The notes under the pieces are model-generated. The model made no database searches and had not been told where the DNA came from. It saw only the letters and a program-made list of their open reading frames with translations. A stretch of DNA of 64,000 nt from Litoditis marina (Eukaryota > Nematoda > Chromadorea > Rhabditida > Rhabditidae): contig OZ038435.1 in assembly GCA_964036275.1 (NCBI GenBank), positions 15,043,634 through 15,107,633 on the forward strand. The letters run 5' to 3'. Position 1 is the stretch's first letter; every line of letters begins with the position of its first letter. A program made the position numbers and the translations under genes. Of the stretch, positions 10,713-23,510 are shown piece by piece.

Positions 10713-13700
10713 TCAAGGTGACCTTGAATTGTTTTGACTTCGGCTTCTTTGTTGTATAATCGAAACCATCCCCGATCTGTAAGAGGACCGACCTGAAAGA
10801 ATGTGCACTTTTTAGTACGTGGCCAACAACAAACTATAGAAATGAAATAAAATGTGATGCAACACGTGATGGAGCACGTTATGATCCCACGTGATTGCCA
10901 GAGACCATGAGCATTATACCATTTTTGGTATTTTTTTCTGCTCGTAAAAGAGGATTCGCGAGTTTAAATAGTGTTCAAAGTACAAGTGCAAACAGTGCAC
11001 GTCAACGTTTTGCCAGTTTTTGCAAATGTTTTTTTTTAAAATTCCATTTCACATTTGCCGGCAGCCAATGATTACTGCAGCTGGAAAGACATTCACACAC
11101 GTGATTAGCACGTGTAAAAATGTAAGAATAGAGACAAAGACGTTGCTGCGTCACGTGGAACACGTGAAAACGATAAATTCTATACCTCTGCCAATCATTG
11201 TAAGTACAGCTTCACGATAGGAGCGATTGACAATCATTGCCGAAACGACATCCGCCACACCCGACATGGAAATCAGCATGATACAAATGTTGTGCACGAC
11301 TGGAAGAGAAAAAAGTACGTATCCAATAATCTGCTTCATCAATCGACGTCCTTCCACAGTAACCCGTCCAACATTCAGTAGGCATTTTTAACGAACGATA
11401 CATTTGTTTGGTTTGAATCTTCTAGAGGTAATAGTAGTAAAGATGCAGAAGACACCAGCAAAATTTGAAGAAAATCCAAAAACGCCAACATAGCAAATTT
11501 CGACGTGGAACTTTGAGCACCTCACTGTAGAGCTTTATAGGTAGGTGGACCAGACTATAGAACATCTCGGCACTTTTCTCCAATCGATGTCAGAGCAGGG
11601 AAACGTGTTCAACATGTTTCGGATGTTCATGAGTATGCCCCCGGGGGGTGAACCCGAAGTTGTGTTCCTAACAAGGAAGGGGTGTTAAACTACCACGCGG
11701 AGAGTGAGAGTGGGAAGGCGGCGGGGGGGATTCTACAAATCTCTCTGCGTTATATTGCACGTTTTTATTTCAAGTCTCTTGGCGTGATTATAGAAAACAT
11801 AGTTATTGATTGAGGCAGCAATGAAAGTCTACACTCACACCAGGATCGAAACAAGGAAATACCTGGGTGAACGTGCGTCGAAAACCAACTTACCTCACCA
11901 AAACCAGTGCTCTTATTCTTTTTTTCCGTCTCTCTCTTTTTGTCTGTCTGTTTGTTTGTTTTCATCTCTCTTCCCCCTCTCTCTATCTTTTTTTCTCCTC
12001 TTCTTCCTCTTTCTCTCTCCCCATCTCTTACTCTCTCTCTCTCTCTCTTTCTATCTCTCTTCGTCCAACCTCTGAAATCGATAGAACCGTCGAAAAACAT
12101 TGTGAAGAACAGAATGCTGCACGGAAAAATGACCGAACAGAGCAGAACTAGAATCTGAAAGCCGACTGCATAAGGATAACTATATTATCTGCCCCTTGTC
12201 ATTTAAAGTATGAGAATAAATAGTTGACACCAAAAGAACCCAGTACAGACCGACCAAAACACCGTAACCACATACATTAAGTGGGTAGGGGTAAGTTTTC
12301 TTTTCGGTAACAAAAAACTCGGTATCCTTTTTTCTGAAATTTCCAACCGAGCGAAATTAGACTTTTTCTCAAAATATTTTTATTGGAGTTCTTTCATATT
12401 TCTCGTAAACGTTTTTTGCAAAACTAATCGTTACTTTCTTTACACCCGTTCTTTTAACTAATCCCAGTAAATTCCAAAGAAAACTGTGTTCCGTCTTTTC
12501 ACTTGAATTCCTGGATATATTGAATATCGTGATGTTTTAGTTGAGGTTTTATTTGTGAATGTCAGAGCACCTGTGCATAATAAAGAGAGGTTTATACTTG
12601 GTATTTGCTGACGTAAATCTACCGTAAACCGAACAGAAAAAACCACGATAACGGTTCTCACGTGACTTTTCCAGAGCATAGCTGACGATCGCACTCAATT
12701 TTATAACTTTCAGAGTTATGTCAACTTGTGCAAGTTATGTATTTGGCTACTGCTGCAGTTGAAATGAAGAATCTCGTTATTAAATGTTCGAAAGAACATA
12801 GAAGAACCGAACTTTTTCAAGAGTACGTTTTTTCACACATTTATCATTGGCTGTATCCACATACCTGTATAATCAAGTTTTTCAGAAATGTTTTCTGCAT
12901 TTTCTTGGTCTGTTCGGATAAGTTCACTCCCTTTTCATTTAAAACATGGAATGAAGCAAACGAAAACAAAATAGCTGTGCCGGCTCCGCCTAAAGTATGC
13001 ACTGTTATTAAAAAACAAGTAGAGAAAATTTGAAAAAAAAATTGTTTTTTCACACCTTTTATGTGAAAAAAAGCCGAGCAGCATCATAATTTGAACGATG
13101 TAATCACTCGCCAAAACCAAAATCAGATCAACAAACTGAATGTAGTTATCAACAAAAGTGAGCCGAAGTTAGTCATGAGAGCTTCCGGGAGATTTCACTT
13201 ATGGGAAACGAGCAAATTCACGCATCGCGGCTGATAACAGCACACTTTATGATTTTTGACCAGAAAACAGTGTGATCGAAGTTCGAACAGAGCGGGATGA
13301 GGTAAAATACGCCGTAGAAACTTGCTTTGCAAAAAAGCGAACCACATTGGGTTGCTTTTCATGCACGGTTTATTGTGCTCAAAGCATATACAATACATAT
13401 CATATACGGTTTATGTTGTTCAATACCACTGTCTTGTAGTTTGATCCATTGATCAACGTACAACAACGACTAAAACCAACCTGCTAGCAGCATAGTTCCC
13501 CCAATAAAACACAATTTCAAGAGAATATTTGTTTCAAAATCAAAGACCACCGACCAAGGATGGTGAATGAGGAAGGGCACGTTTGGGGCAAACTTCTGAA
13601 ATGGTTGGACTGGACAGCGGTAGTATTGAGTTGAACCACATTTGAGACAAGCAGTGGCATCAAACTACAAAGAGCAAAATACACGGTGTTGGCTTGCGCT

Positions 13701-16700
13701 GGAAAGAGCGCCTTCTAAATAAATTCAAATTTGACTGGGTATGATTTCGTGATAGACACATATATTATTTTTTTGTTGTTTCTCAAGTCGATACTAGTCA
13801 TAATTCACGATTTTCTACCGGAAATTGGGAAAAACTAAAGACACACCAAGATGAAGGAACAGACACCGTAGCGAGCTCACCTCTATCACAGTGGCTTTCA
13901 CGAGGTCCTGGTCACTCAATAGTATAAAACCAACAGGAATAGGAACAAAAACAAAAACTAAATAGCATCCGAAGACCATAAAAGCAATGATGAACCAGTG
14001 TAGTTTTAAGGGATGGTGGAGAGGGGTGACGGCGTCCAAACGGTACAGGAACAACATCATTATGGAGGCCCCGTTGCCTGTAAATGAGAAAAAGCTCAGT
14101 TAAAGTTTCACAAACTGGAAGAATAAGGGGAAATCAATCAGAATATTGTACGTTCGGCCCCTCCGCTCCAAAGTTACATTGCTAGTTGAATACATTCAAA
14201 CACTAACAAGATTATTACAAAAACGATTGCCAAAAGGTAAACATTAGTTTTGGAGATCATATAAACAAAAAATATGAAACAGGTCTAATAATCGGATACT
14301 TGAAGAGAAAGGCCAAATTGCCTCGTTTGAAATATTGCAAAAAAGCTAGCTAGATTTTCGTGTATTGTATTCAGATTTTTCATCATCGGTAACGATTAAT
14401 GTTTGTGATACTTTGGGTAACTTATAACCAAACGAAATTAGCCTTACTCTCAAAATATTCGTATATTGGACCTGTTTTATATTTTTTGTTTATACGATCC
14501 CAAAACTAATCTTTACTTTTTTGACACTCGTTTTTATACTAAATCTCCACGCTTTCATGGAATTTGGATTTTCAATCGAAATTTTTGTCTTCAATCTCTC
14601 GATGTTTTTCAGTGAAATGAATGAGGGAAATTCCATGAAAGCGTAGAGAATTAGTATAAAAGCGAGTGTCAATAGAGTAAATATTAGTTTTAGAGATCAC
14701 ATAAACGGAAAATATAAAACAGATCCAATAAACGGATAATAAGAGAGAAAGGCCAAGCTCGCTCGTTGGAAATATGGCAAAAATCTAGCTGGATTTACGT
14801 GTACTGTATTCAGATGTTTCATCATCGGTAATGATTATGTTTGTGATACTTTGGGTAACTTATAATTAAACGAGATTAGCCTTACTCTCAAAATATTCGT
14901 ATATTGGACCTGTTTTATATTTTTTGTTTATACGATCCCAAAACTAATCTTTACTTTTTTGACACTCGTTTTTATACTAAATCTCCACGCTTTCATGGAA
15001 TTTGGATTTTCAATCGAAATTTTTGTCTTCAATCTCTCGATGTTTTTCAGTGAAATGAATGAGGGAAATTCCATGAAAGCGTAGAGAATTAGTATAAAAG
15101 CGAGTGTCAATAGAGTAAATATTAGTTTTAGAGATCACATAAACGGAAAATATAAAACAGATCCAATAAACGGATAATAAGAGAGAAAGGCCAAGCTCGC
15201 TCGTTGGAAATATGGCAAAAATCTAGCTGGATTTTCGTGTACTGTATTCAGATGTTTCATCATACTGAGTAATATTTGTGATATTTTGTGTAATTTTCAA
15301 CCAAGCCAGATTAGCCTTTCTCTCTTAATATCCGTTTATTGGACCTGTTTTATATTTTCCGTTTATGTGATCTCTAAAACTAATATTTATTTTTTTGACA
15401 CTCGTTTTTTATATAAATTGACCTCCTTTTCTATAGTTACGGAGAAACTCTTATCAAAACAATATATGACCGTGTGGAAATAATGAACGTCATTTTTGAT
15501 CAAGTTTGACACAGCATTGATCATTAGGATAACTCGAAATTATACTAGCAGATTATTGCAAATGTTTCCGATCGAGGCGGGAATCGAACCTCAATCCGTT
15601 TTCACTAGAACAGAAATTGTATCCACTGTGCCACTCAGACATCAGAATGCAATTGAAAACTAGGCTGTATGCGCAACCGAGTTCTGAGCTGAGCAGTTTA
15701 GGAATCAATTTCACGTGATTCTCCTTTTTTTCTTCTTCTCAAAACCGGTCGATTCATGAATTTTCCTGAGACCATTTAAGGCCCTATCATCCTTAAAATT
15801 AAATTTTCAAATATGACTGAAAAATACGTATACCCCAACTTTTTCTTCGCTTCATAACAGTGTAAACCGTGTTCAGAGATTTTCATTGAGAGCGAAGCTG
15901 TGCCCAGAAAGGAGGGTAGACATTTTTTGTAGCCGCTGCCGCCGCGCCGTCGCCGCCCCGTTACGGAAGTCATTTTTGCGAGACGTTTACCCTTCCAATT
16001 CACGTCAGAGTCATTTCAAACTCAAACTTACATATCTTGTAGATGTATACTCGTCCATTACTCACTGCAAATTTCTCGAAAACTGGTTCACAAATTACGA
16101 TAGAGCTGGTAAAAAACTTTGCAAATCGTGTGCATAGCTGAGAACAAATATTAATCTGCGATGTGGCTGTTCTCAAAAAATGTAGCTGTTCTGTGGCTGT
16201 GCGATGTGGCTGTTCCTAATGAAATATTCCTAATTGATCCAAATACACAAACTCCAATGTTTTCCAAATGTTAAAAAAACCTACTACAAATAACGGAGAA
16301 TACGTAAACTGTCAAGATGGCCGGCGAAAATCCGAATTGACAAAAAAATCCATACGGAAATCCGCCGATAATGGGATAGATGAAGAAAAACGTCGGAACC
16401 GCCACACCGTTGAGAGCGGTGTCGTTCAGAAAAGCCCTTAAATAAGTGAACCAAATGTTTTGATGTTTTCCGGGTCCCAGTGACTGTTACATTTACTACT
16501 GGCGGCGTAGCAATACCCACAAAAGTTCATGAGATCACCTCATGAGCTATTAGCACGATCTTATCATGAGATTCTATTGATTGCTATGCTACAACATTGA
16601 GAGTTCACGAGTTTCCTCATGATGTATCTAGTGAGAAACTCTTATGAACTTCTCATGAGGTTGGAGGGATTGCTACGCCGCCTGGTGTAGTACATCTCGT

Positions 16701-17811
16701 TCGAATTCCAGGAGAGGCTCAATCGCAGATGAGTAGGCTCCAACACATCAACGCAACGCTCAGAATACGCATATGTTCACGTGATACGTGATAATTTCAT
16801 CATCGTTGTAAGTCTCTCAGAACAACGATGATGAAATCGGAACAATTTCGACCTGCACAATATCAACCTTAGGGATAGAGCGAAATGTAGTTTCATAACT
16901 CTCAATTGACCTTTGGCAGCGTGCCAACCATATCGGGGATAAATGTTCTTTGAGCAAAGTTGTCTTTCCCCCCGAAAAGTGTGCACTGTAACGAAGGTGT
17001 GACGAGCATTTTACTTTTTCGGAAATCTAACCGTTTCTATTCTGTCTCGGAGGAGCGCAGAATCTAAAGCCAGTTTCGGTACCCCGGTAGCTGAACACTA
17101 GGTACCTGAGCATTACGTTGCGCGCGTCGGAACAGACAAAAACATGTGAACCGTATGCAAATTAGGTTTGTTGAAAAAATTTGGTAATCAGTTTCTTTTG
17201 AGCAGCTTGGTTCTCTGCCCTGTTCTTTTTCGAGAAAAAAGCTGAACTTCGTCATTACACGCTCTGTATACTGTATTTCAGAGTACGTATGCTAGAACAC
17301 CCCGGCCCCTTCATCCCAACCTGCGTCTCTTGCTTTAGCGCACTATTCCGCAAATCTCGTATCCCGGCGGGATGTTAGAGCAGAGAAATAGCGTATGTAT
17401 GAGGAGACGCAGGATGGGATAAAAAGGCCGGGATGTTCATGAATACGGCCACAGATGTGTTGCTCACGTTTCACGTGATTTTGCATGTGACTAGAAGTAC
17501 CTCACGTAATGAGCATCACTCTCGTTTCATGCGCTAAGAGTCATTTTATCGAGATGATATTTTTCACAATAAACTGAAGTTATACACGGAAAATTTGCTA
17601 CTTCCTGGTTATTCGACTCACCAAAACATGTGCCACAAGAGTAGATTTTTGTACTTTTTCTGTTCCTTTGGAGAATGATTATAAATAATATACATACAAA
17701 AAGGAAATATAATGAGATTCACACCGAGAGCAACTCTGCAGGAATAAACATAGAACGGAGAGAATGACTCGTCATACAGACACTTGTAGAAGGATTCTGA
17801 AAAACGATGAA
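10713..17811 (-). CDS. Srh-class serpentine chemoreceptor (7TM GPCR), spliced
   Basis: Predicted nematode chemoreceptor of the Srh class (Str superfamily), probably sensory. Exons on the minus strand, 5' to 3': 17811-17622 (start unresolved), 16436-16285, 14077-13881, 13595-13481, 12989-12865, 12154-12070, 11299-11186, 10792-10713. All junction phases agree. Seen: TM1 GVNLIIFPFCMYIIYN followed by the 'HSPK' loop; TM2 VAVPTFFFIYPIIGG; TM4 with a PIPVGF motif and a 'DQD' extracellular loop as in Srh; TM5 then the loop NLSEQTKKMQK; TM6 LLCSVIFPCSILFFTM; TM7 ISMSGVADVVSAMIV ending in NRSYRE; a Ser/Arg-rich tail. The first coding exon with its ATG is not found; the frame could start as far up as 17884, but a strong TTTTCAG acceptor ends at 17812. 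No break is seen. The introns host a MITE tandem pair and several palindromes. Sri class is the main alternative. Confidence 0.72.
11425..11570. repeat. Repeat block shared with 5508-5640
   Basis: Words in common with the first copy, in the same order: GCAGAAGACACCA, TTCGACGTGGAA, TGTAGAGCTTTA. It is followed at 11600-11650 by a GGATGTTCATGAGTATGCCC word like the ends of the GC-rich palindromic elements. Confidence 0.45.
11905..12070. repeat. CT-rich simple sequence
   Basis: Irregular TCTC/TTTC tract in a receptor intron. Long apparent frames in it are low-complexity artefacts. It abuts the TM6 exon of the Srh-class gene at 12070. Confidence 0.8.
14345..15260. repeat. 438 bp near-identical tandem duplication of a palindromic MITE
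   Basis: Two units (about 14345-14782 and 14783-15221) plus the start of a third repeat with period 438. Inside each unit the sequence folds on itself: CTACGCTTTCATGGAATT on one side, AATTCCATGAAAGCGTAG on the other. Related partial copies lie at about 12360-12460, 15300-15425 and 18705-18810. The near identity points to a recent duplication. Confidence 0.8.
15300..15425. repeat. Partial copy of the 438 bp MITE
   Basis: It carries TTATTGGACCTGTTTTATAT and TTTTTTGACACTCGTTTTT as in the tandem pair just upstream. Confidence 0.6.
15568..15648 (-). pseudogene. tRNA-like sequence, probably a tRNA pseudogene
   Basis: On the minus strand a plausible A box (TGGCACAGTGGATAC) is followed at tRNA-like spacing by a B box (GGTTCGATTCC) with a partly paired T stem. 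I cannot draw a good D stem or acceptor stem, so I read it as a decayed or tRNA-derived sequence rather than a working tRNA. Confidence 0.4.
15808..16085 (+). repeat. Repeat, inverted partner of 18422-18692
   Basis: It contains ATACGTATACCCCAACTT, GAGAGCGAAGCTGTGCCCAG and CCCCGTTACGGAAGTCATTT. The reverse complement of the same ordered words is at 18422-18692. The copies are diverged; class unknown. Confidence 0.7.
16500..16683. mobile_element. CTCATGAG-type palindromic MITE, full copy
   Basis: Terminal inverted repeats GGCGGCGTAGCAAT and ATTGCTACGCCGCC; the inside is dense in CTCATGAG-like words. It lies just 5' of the second exon of the Srh-class gene. Confidence 0.75.
17284..17450. mobile_element. 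Foldback MITE with CTGCGTCTC / GAGACGCAG arms
   Basis: Left side has TACGTATGCTAG, CCCCGGCCCCTTCATCCCA and CCTGCGTCTC. Right side has GAGACGCAGGATGGGAT and GGCCGGGATGTTCATGA. The arms pair. A close relative lies at 59124-59292. Confidence 0.65.
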
Positions 17812-18421
17812 CTGAAAAGAGAGAAGAATGGAATTTTGAATAAACTCGACAATTTTTGCTCAAACATGTGTGCGGGATAAACAAAATCGGAAAGTTAACG
17901 GGATAAGGTTCACTTTTTCCAAAACAAGATTAAACGGTTGTATTTGAAACGAATTTGGTAAACATTGGACTGAATCGAGATCTAACTAAAACGAAAATAT
18001 GGTCACTCGCTACATTGTGCGCAGCGCGGAGCGCTGCGCTGATTAGTTCTTGTTCTCAACCATGCAGACGTTCTGAAAAGTGTTTTGCCCGTTTCTTCGT
18101 TATTTGTGGCCTGTCAGGAACCAAATCTCGTGCCTTGCGATCCACGGTTAATTTTGTCGCTCCAAGGCAAATGTGCTACAAAACATTGTTTATTAATATT
18201 TTGTAAATCATACAATCACACTTCATTGGCGAAGATTCGAAAACTTCGTTTTTGGGGCGTGCCTGACCTACTCCTCTGCCAAACTCCTCTGCGTGCCTGA
18301 CCTAGGTGACAATGAAGTAAAAGTACAAAATAGGGCATTTATAGTTTGTGTTTTGAAAAGAGATTAGTACCTATCTAGTTATCTCAGTATTTACTAATTT
18401 TTGCATGTTCAATGCAGCCCC

Positions 18422-18692
18422 CCTTTAACCATTTTGCGAGAAACTTGCCGTGAGCAATTATAGGGCATGCATCTGAAATATGTGTGTGTTTGAGTTCAAA
18501 ATGACTCAGTCGACATGCGTTCAAAGGGTAAACGTCTCGCAAAAATGACTTCCGTAACGGGGCGGCGGCTACAAAAAAATTTCCGCCCTCCTTTCTGGGC
18601 ACAGCTTCGCTCTCAATGAAAAGCTCTGAACACGGTTTACACTGTTGTCAAGCGAAGGAGAAGTTGGGGTATACGTATTTTTAGTCATAGTT
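18422..18692 (-). repeat. Repeat, inverted partner of 15808-16085
   Basis: Reverse-oriented copy with ATGACTTCCGTAACGGGGCG and CTGGGCACAGCTTCGCTCTC, about 2.4 kb from its partner. Confidence 0.7.
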
Positions 18693-18704
18693 GCATAGTT
18701 GCTA

Positions 18705-18810
18705 TTGACACTCGTTTTTATACTAATTCTCTACGCTTTCATGGAATTTCCCTCATTCATTTCACTGGAAAACATCGAGAGATTGAAGACAAAAATTTCT
18801 ATTGAAAATT
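18705..18810. repeat. Fragment of the 438 bp MITE family
   Basis: It begins ATTGACACTCGTTTTTATAC and contains CTACGCTTTCATGGAATT and ATCGAGAGATTGAAGAC, matching half of the 14345-15260 unit. Confidence 0.65.
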
Positions 18811-19699
18811 CAAACTTTTGCCGAAAAACAAAAAACACATCTGTTGAAAAAAAATATGCACAACAACAGGAACAACTACCACGGTATGGTATCCAAAAAG
18901 TCGATCTCAACTACAAAGAAAATAAAAACTCACCTTTATCATCTCCTGAATTTACGCATTTTGTAGAGAAATTATCGACCATATTTAGCTAATGTGATGA
19001 ATTGAAAACTGCGTAACATTTTAGTTAGCGAGTAAGCCTGATTAGAGCAGGTGTTTGCTTGGTTACGTGTTGCATGAACCAATAAGTTCGAGCAAAAAAG
19101 AAACACGGATCGAGGGGCAAAACGATAAATAAACTGTTTCGTATAGTTTTCTTCATGAAAACCGAAAAACAATTTCCCGAGAGTCAATTCTGCGGAAAAT
19201 TGCGTGACTACGTGGTATAGCTCCACCCTCATAATTGAGGAATGGTTTTTGAAATATGGCCGGAAGGAAATTGAAAACTAATGTAGTACAATAAGGTTTG
19301 AAAATATTACCTAGTTTCCGTAGTCACGTGAAGAGCACGTGATCAAATTAAACGAATGCGTGCAACAACGATTACCATATTGTTTTTACGCTTTTATCCC
19401 GTGTTTCAAAGCTCTCGAATTCACTTTTATCATCAATCGGGAACTTAACTATGTTATTGACATCAAAATAGTTCAAAAACCTCAAGTATGTGTAATTTAT
19501 TTAAATCATTTATGTGTAATTAGTTTTGATTGTTCAAAGATTTGTTTTGGAACTGTCTAAGTCACCTATACTATTACATGGGAAATATACTCTTCAGAAC
19601 TATATTCAAAATTCATCATTTGCCGCCATTCGGATGTAATTTGTTTTGTATGTGTAAATGACCTCCTTTCCAAGGTCTCCCCTGTCTCTCTCGACAATG

Positions 19700-20060
19700 A
19701 TCGATCATCAAGGATCCATATTAGAACCACCCGCCTGGGTATACTCCACGCCCATCCTATAACATTATTTCAGTTTTTGTAGTTTATTGGATTGTGGTAT
19801 AGTGCCTTTCATTCTTACCTGGACTGATACAGTATGATCCCGACTTAATAGTTCAATAGTTCATGCCCATCCTATACCATCAGTTACAGTCTTTGACAAT
19901 CTTACACAGAGTTCTACATTACTCCCCGTTGGTTACTATTCTGTTTTATTTTTATCGAGACTCTAATAGTATGATTATAAAACTTCCAATGAAAGATCCA
20001 TTTTAGAACCACCCGCCTGGGTATATTTCACGCCCATCCTATATCATCAGTTTTAGTTCT
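19700..20060. repeat. Old direct duplication, two copies ~283 bp apart
   Basis: The words 'tagaaccacccgcctgggta' and ACGCCCATCCTAT occur near 19720 and again near 20003; a third partial ('atgcccatcctataccatc') lies near 19862. Confidence 0.6.
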
Positions 20061-20994
20061 ACTAAACTTTCAGTTAGTTTTGATAACCTAAATGTCATCG
20101 GGAAGATCAACCATTTTTGCTGTCCAACTTTCTAACTTTGAACTCACAGTCGACATCATTTCTACTGAGACAACTACACTATGATTACAAAACTTTCAGG
20201 TTGATTTAACTAAGTATATGTTGTTTGTGGCAACTTTCGAAGTTCGGGATCTATCTTTCGTGACATTTTCCGTTCTGGTTTTGTTGCTTCAGATCTTTAA
20301 AGACGAACCTTTTCTGTACCACACGAAAAGGTCAGAATTTATGTTATTTAGTGACTTTATCATACATGATCTTTCAACAGAATAATCATATTCAGTTAGG
20401 TGCAATCGCCCACAGACCAAATTGATGGTACGACTATTATTCCAAGAGGTTAAAACACATTACTTGTTAAGTTTATGAGAACTACCTGAGACGATATCTA
20501 AATTACACACTACTCACTTCTTAATCGTTATTTAACGTTGTATGAACGATTTGTTTATTTGACTTGACTACTAAAACGGAAACAATGATGTGATACCTTC
20601 CAAATTGCTCTTTTTACACATTGAAAACCAGTTCTCGACCACGAGGTGTGTTGTGCTACTCGATGCCTATCAGTTTCAGTATTGTTCACAATATTGTTTT
20701 TTTCTAAAGTTACCTAATCGCTCTCGAAATCGTTAACATTCAATTGTTTTTCTCAATCGTTCATTAAGTTTTTGTTAAAATATCTATGTTTCTTTTACAT
20801 TTAAATGAAACGGAAACATTTTATGTCATGGAGAGTTTTAGATGGCATTAAGAGTTCTTATAAGTTTTGTATTGTTCATTCTATGGTTTTCTTTAATAAG
20901 TTCACTACAACAACTCTTTATTTTTTTTTTATTTCGGGAACTATGTAACTACAGCGGGAAATAAAACTTATGTAAAGTGTGTTTTGTTCCCATC

Positions 20995-21440
20995 TCTATA
21001 ACTCTTTCTCTCTGCCTTTCTCGCTCTTATTCTTCTTCACATCTCTCTCTCTTTCATTCTGGGTCACATCCTTCTTTCTCCTTCTCTCTTTCGCTCTCTT
21101 TCTCTCTCTCTTCGTCTTTCTATCTCTCTCTTTCCCTGTCTTTCTTCATAGAACAACCGGAGATGATACGTTCTCCCGAGAGAGATTTCCCTTCCAATAC
21201 CGAACAGGGAGAAATAGAAGAATCACAATTATCACGTCACACCCATTGTGCGGTCCCAATGAATCCTACAAAAAGGCACGAAGTACAGAAACCTCTCTGC
21301 GTCTCTCTCTCTCTCTCGATACAAAATAGTAACTCACTCTGTAACATTTTCTCTCCTTTTTTCTTCTTTTATCTCTATCTTTCTCTCTCTCTCTCTCTCT
21401 CTTTGTTTTTTTCTCTCTCTCCTATTCTCTCTCTCTCTGG
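20995..21440. repeat. CT-rich simple sequence in two blocks
   Basis: TCTC/TTTC tracts at 20995-21150 and 21300-21440 enclose a short non-repetitive stretch. The long open frames seen here are low-complexity artefacts. Confidence 0.8.
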
Positions 21441-22432
21441 TTCACGTTGGAATGCATGAACGTTAGATTTCTCACAGTATTCAACACAGCCAGAAACTTT
21501 TTACTAAGTTTGTAGCAACGTGAAAGTATTTTGACAGGTTGTGTCACACAATTCCAAACCAGAATTGAAGATGGATGCGACAAATTTGATTGGTCAAAAA
21601 CACGAATGTAATACGTAACAACGACTATAGTGTTTTTAAACAACAAAATCATTAGAAACAATCCGTTTCTACACATATCAGATTTACAGAAATTTTTTTA
21701 ATACCATCTGAGTCTGCACGACAACAAATGTTTTAGTTTCAATTGAATATAACACTAACAGAATCATTGTTTATACTTTTTCGTCAATTACTGTTTCTCT
21801 TCCTTCGACGACCTTGCCGTGATAGATTGCACGCAGATCTATATCAAAACCATTCGCTCAGGAGTTCAACTCACGGCTAATTTGGTTCTGCAAAATACGT
21901 ACTAATTGTAAGTTTCGAGAAACTTTTAACAACTTTGTTTCTATTGTTTACAGTATTGCACGCAATATGTGCATTCAATGTTCGATTTATGAGAAACGCT
22001 TTCGCTTCCGAATCGAACTGTGCCTCGTTGAAGGGGTTTTCCCGAAATTGTTCCGACAGGAGTTAAAATCCATAATAGTTTGGTTCTAGTTTTCTTATTA
22101 CTTCAATCAAGCAATTTCTGACTTTTGATCAGTTTCGTCGATCATTAATTGAATTTGTTTTCATCACAGTGAAATCAGAAACGAACCTAACCAAAATGCG
22201 GTGGTACCCTCTCTGTAGCAAAAACATTTCATGAGAACTATTTGGTGGCCACATTCTTGATTTCTGAGTAACACTACTGAATGTTTGCTTCCAAATCGCA
22301 CTCTTTTTTTTCAGTGAAGAAACTAGATTACAGTAGGATACAGTTACTAGACATTTCATTTCACACGTTTTCTTCGGGAATTCGTTTTACTTTCATATTG
22401 GATGTTGAACTATTTCAAGTTTTGTCACTGAA

Positions 22433-22645
22433 CCATATTCTGTTTAGGTGAATATAACTTGGTTTAACATGGTTTAACATAACTATAATATAAGATATAA
22501 TGAACTATTCCGAATACTGTCACCTAACTATTTTTTGTATAGGTGAATAAAACTTGGTAGAACATAACTATGATATAAGATACTTGAATTATTCCAAGTG
22601 CTGTCGCTTAACTAAGTTTTGTATTGGTAAATAAAATATAAATTG
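22433..22645. repeat. Two-copy ~105 bp tandem repeat
   Basis: Each copy holds TAGGTGAATA, ACTTGGT and AACATAACTATRATATAAG followed by a CTGTC.CYTAACTA word; a remnant follows at about 22615. Confidence 0.55.
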
Positions 22646-22984
22646 ATTAGATTTCTCCTTTGTCCCAATTAAGTTTTTACTCCACCCGCCAACTAGAAAA
22701 ACTTATTGTGGTCGTGAGAAAATAGTTCCGTCTTTGTGACTAATCGCTTTTGTTCGCGTTGAGGAGAGAAGAGCTAAACTTTCTCGAACATGAAAAGTTG
22801 AAACGACCTCCGACTTTTGTGGAGAAATTATGATTCTAAACACACAAAAAAGCTGAAGTTATTGTAACTTTCATCCATCTGTTCACTATTCTATTCGAAT
22901 TTGTGAAAACTTATTCAATTCCTAGAGTTTTGTCTTTTCAAAACATTACATTCAACTGCTATCGTGCAAATACTTCTTTTTTTT

Positions 22985-23510
22985 AAATTTTCCTGGATAT
23001 TTGAAAATTCACACATAAGGTTCCGTAAAAGTTTAAAAACTCCAAATTGTTCTCAGTTTGTAACTGTACATTGTGCATTGCAGTTCATACAATCGAGGCG
23101 ACTCATTAACTTCAAAATACTTGTATTAACTTCTTCCCCGATAATTTTTTTTTCTAAAAAACGATTCTGGTAAACAGAACAACTATTAGCCTAAAAATAT
23201 GATGAAAGAAGTTCGAACCCAGTTTATTCTGTAACTGTACAATGCAGTTTATACAATTGAGGCGAGTGACCTCGAAATCTCGGGTATTGAATAGAGAGGT
23301 CCTCACTTCACCTTGGGCCCATGTTATAACCTCGCTATACATTACCAAGTAGTAGTACAAGTGCTAACTTGTCTATATTACATATAATCAGTATTATCTA
23401 TGAATAATTGTAATCAAATACGTTTACTATTGAACACTAGTTCACTTTGGACCCATATAATATCTTTGCAATATATTACCAAGTAGTAGTAGAAGTGCTA
23501 ACATGGTTGA
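22985..23510. repeat. Diverged local duplications
   Basis: GTAACTGTACATTGTGCATT.. near 23060 resembles GTAACTGTACAATGCAGTTT near 23231. ATTACCAAGTAGTAGTACAAG near 23342 resembles ATTACCAAGTAGTAGTAGA near 23477. No gene is associated. Confidence 0.5.

Noticed and set aside
11806..12158. Overlapping open frames of 80-111 codons on both strands
   Set aside because: Low-complexity Leu/Ser/Phe or Arg/Glu translations of a CT-rich tract; only the 12070-12154 minus-strand piece is a real exon, in a different context.
14490..15110. Two identical 60-residue frames on the minus strand
   Set aside because: They lie in the tandem MITE duplication and reflect repeat identity, not a gene family.
16794..16837. 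microRNA precursor
   Set aside because: A 16 bp stem with no extension is too short for a typical pre-miRNA; reported as a hairpin only.
20977..21459. 160-codon and 116-codon open frames
   Set aside because: Ser/Leu/Phe-rich translation of TCTC repeats; no domain, no splice partners.
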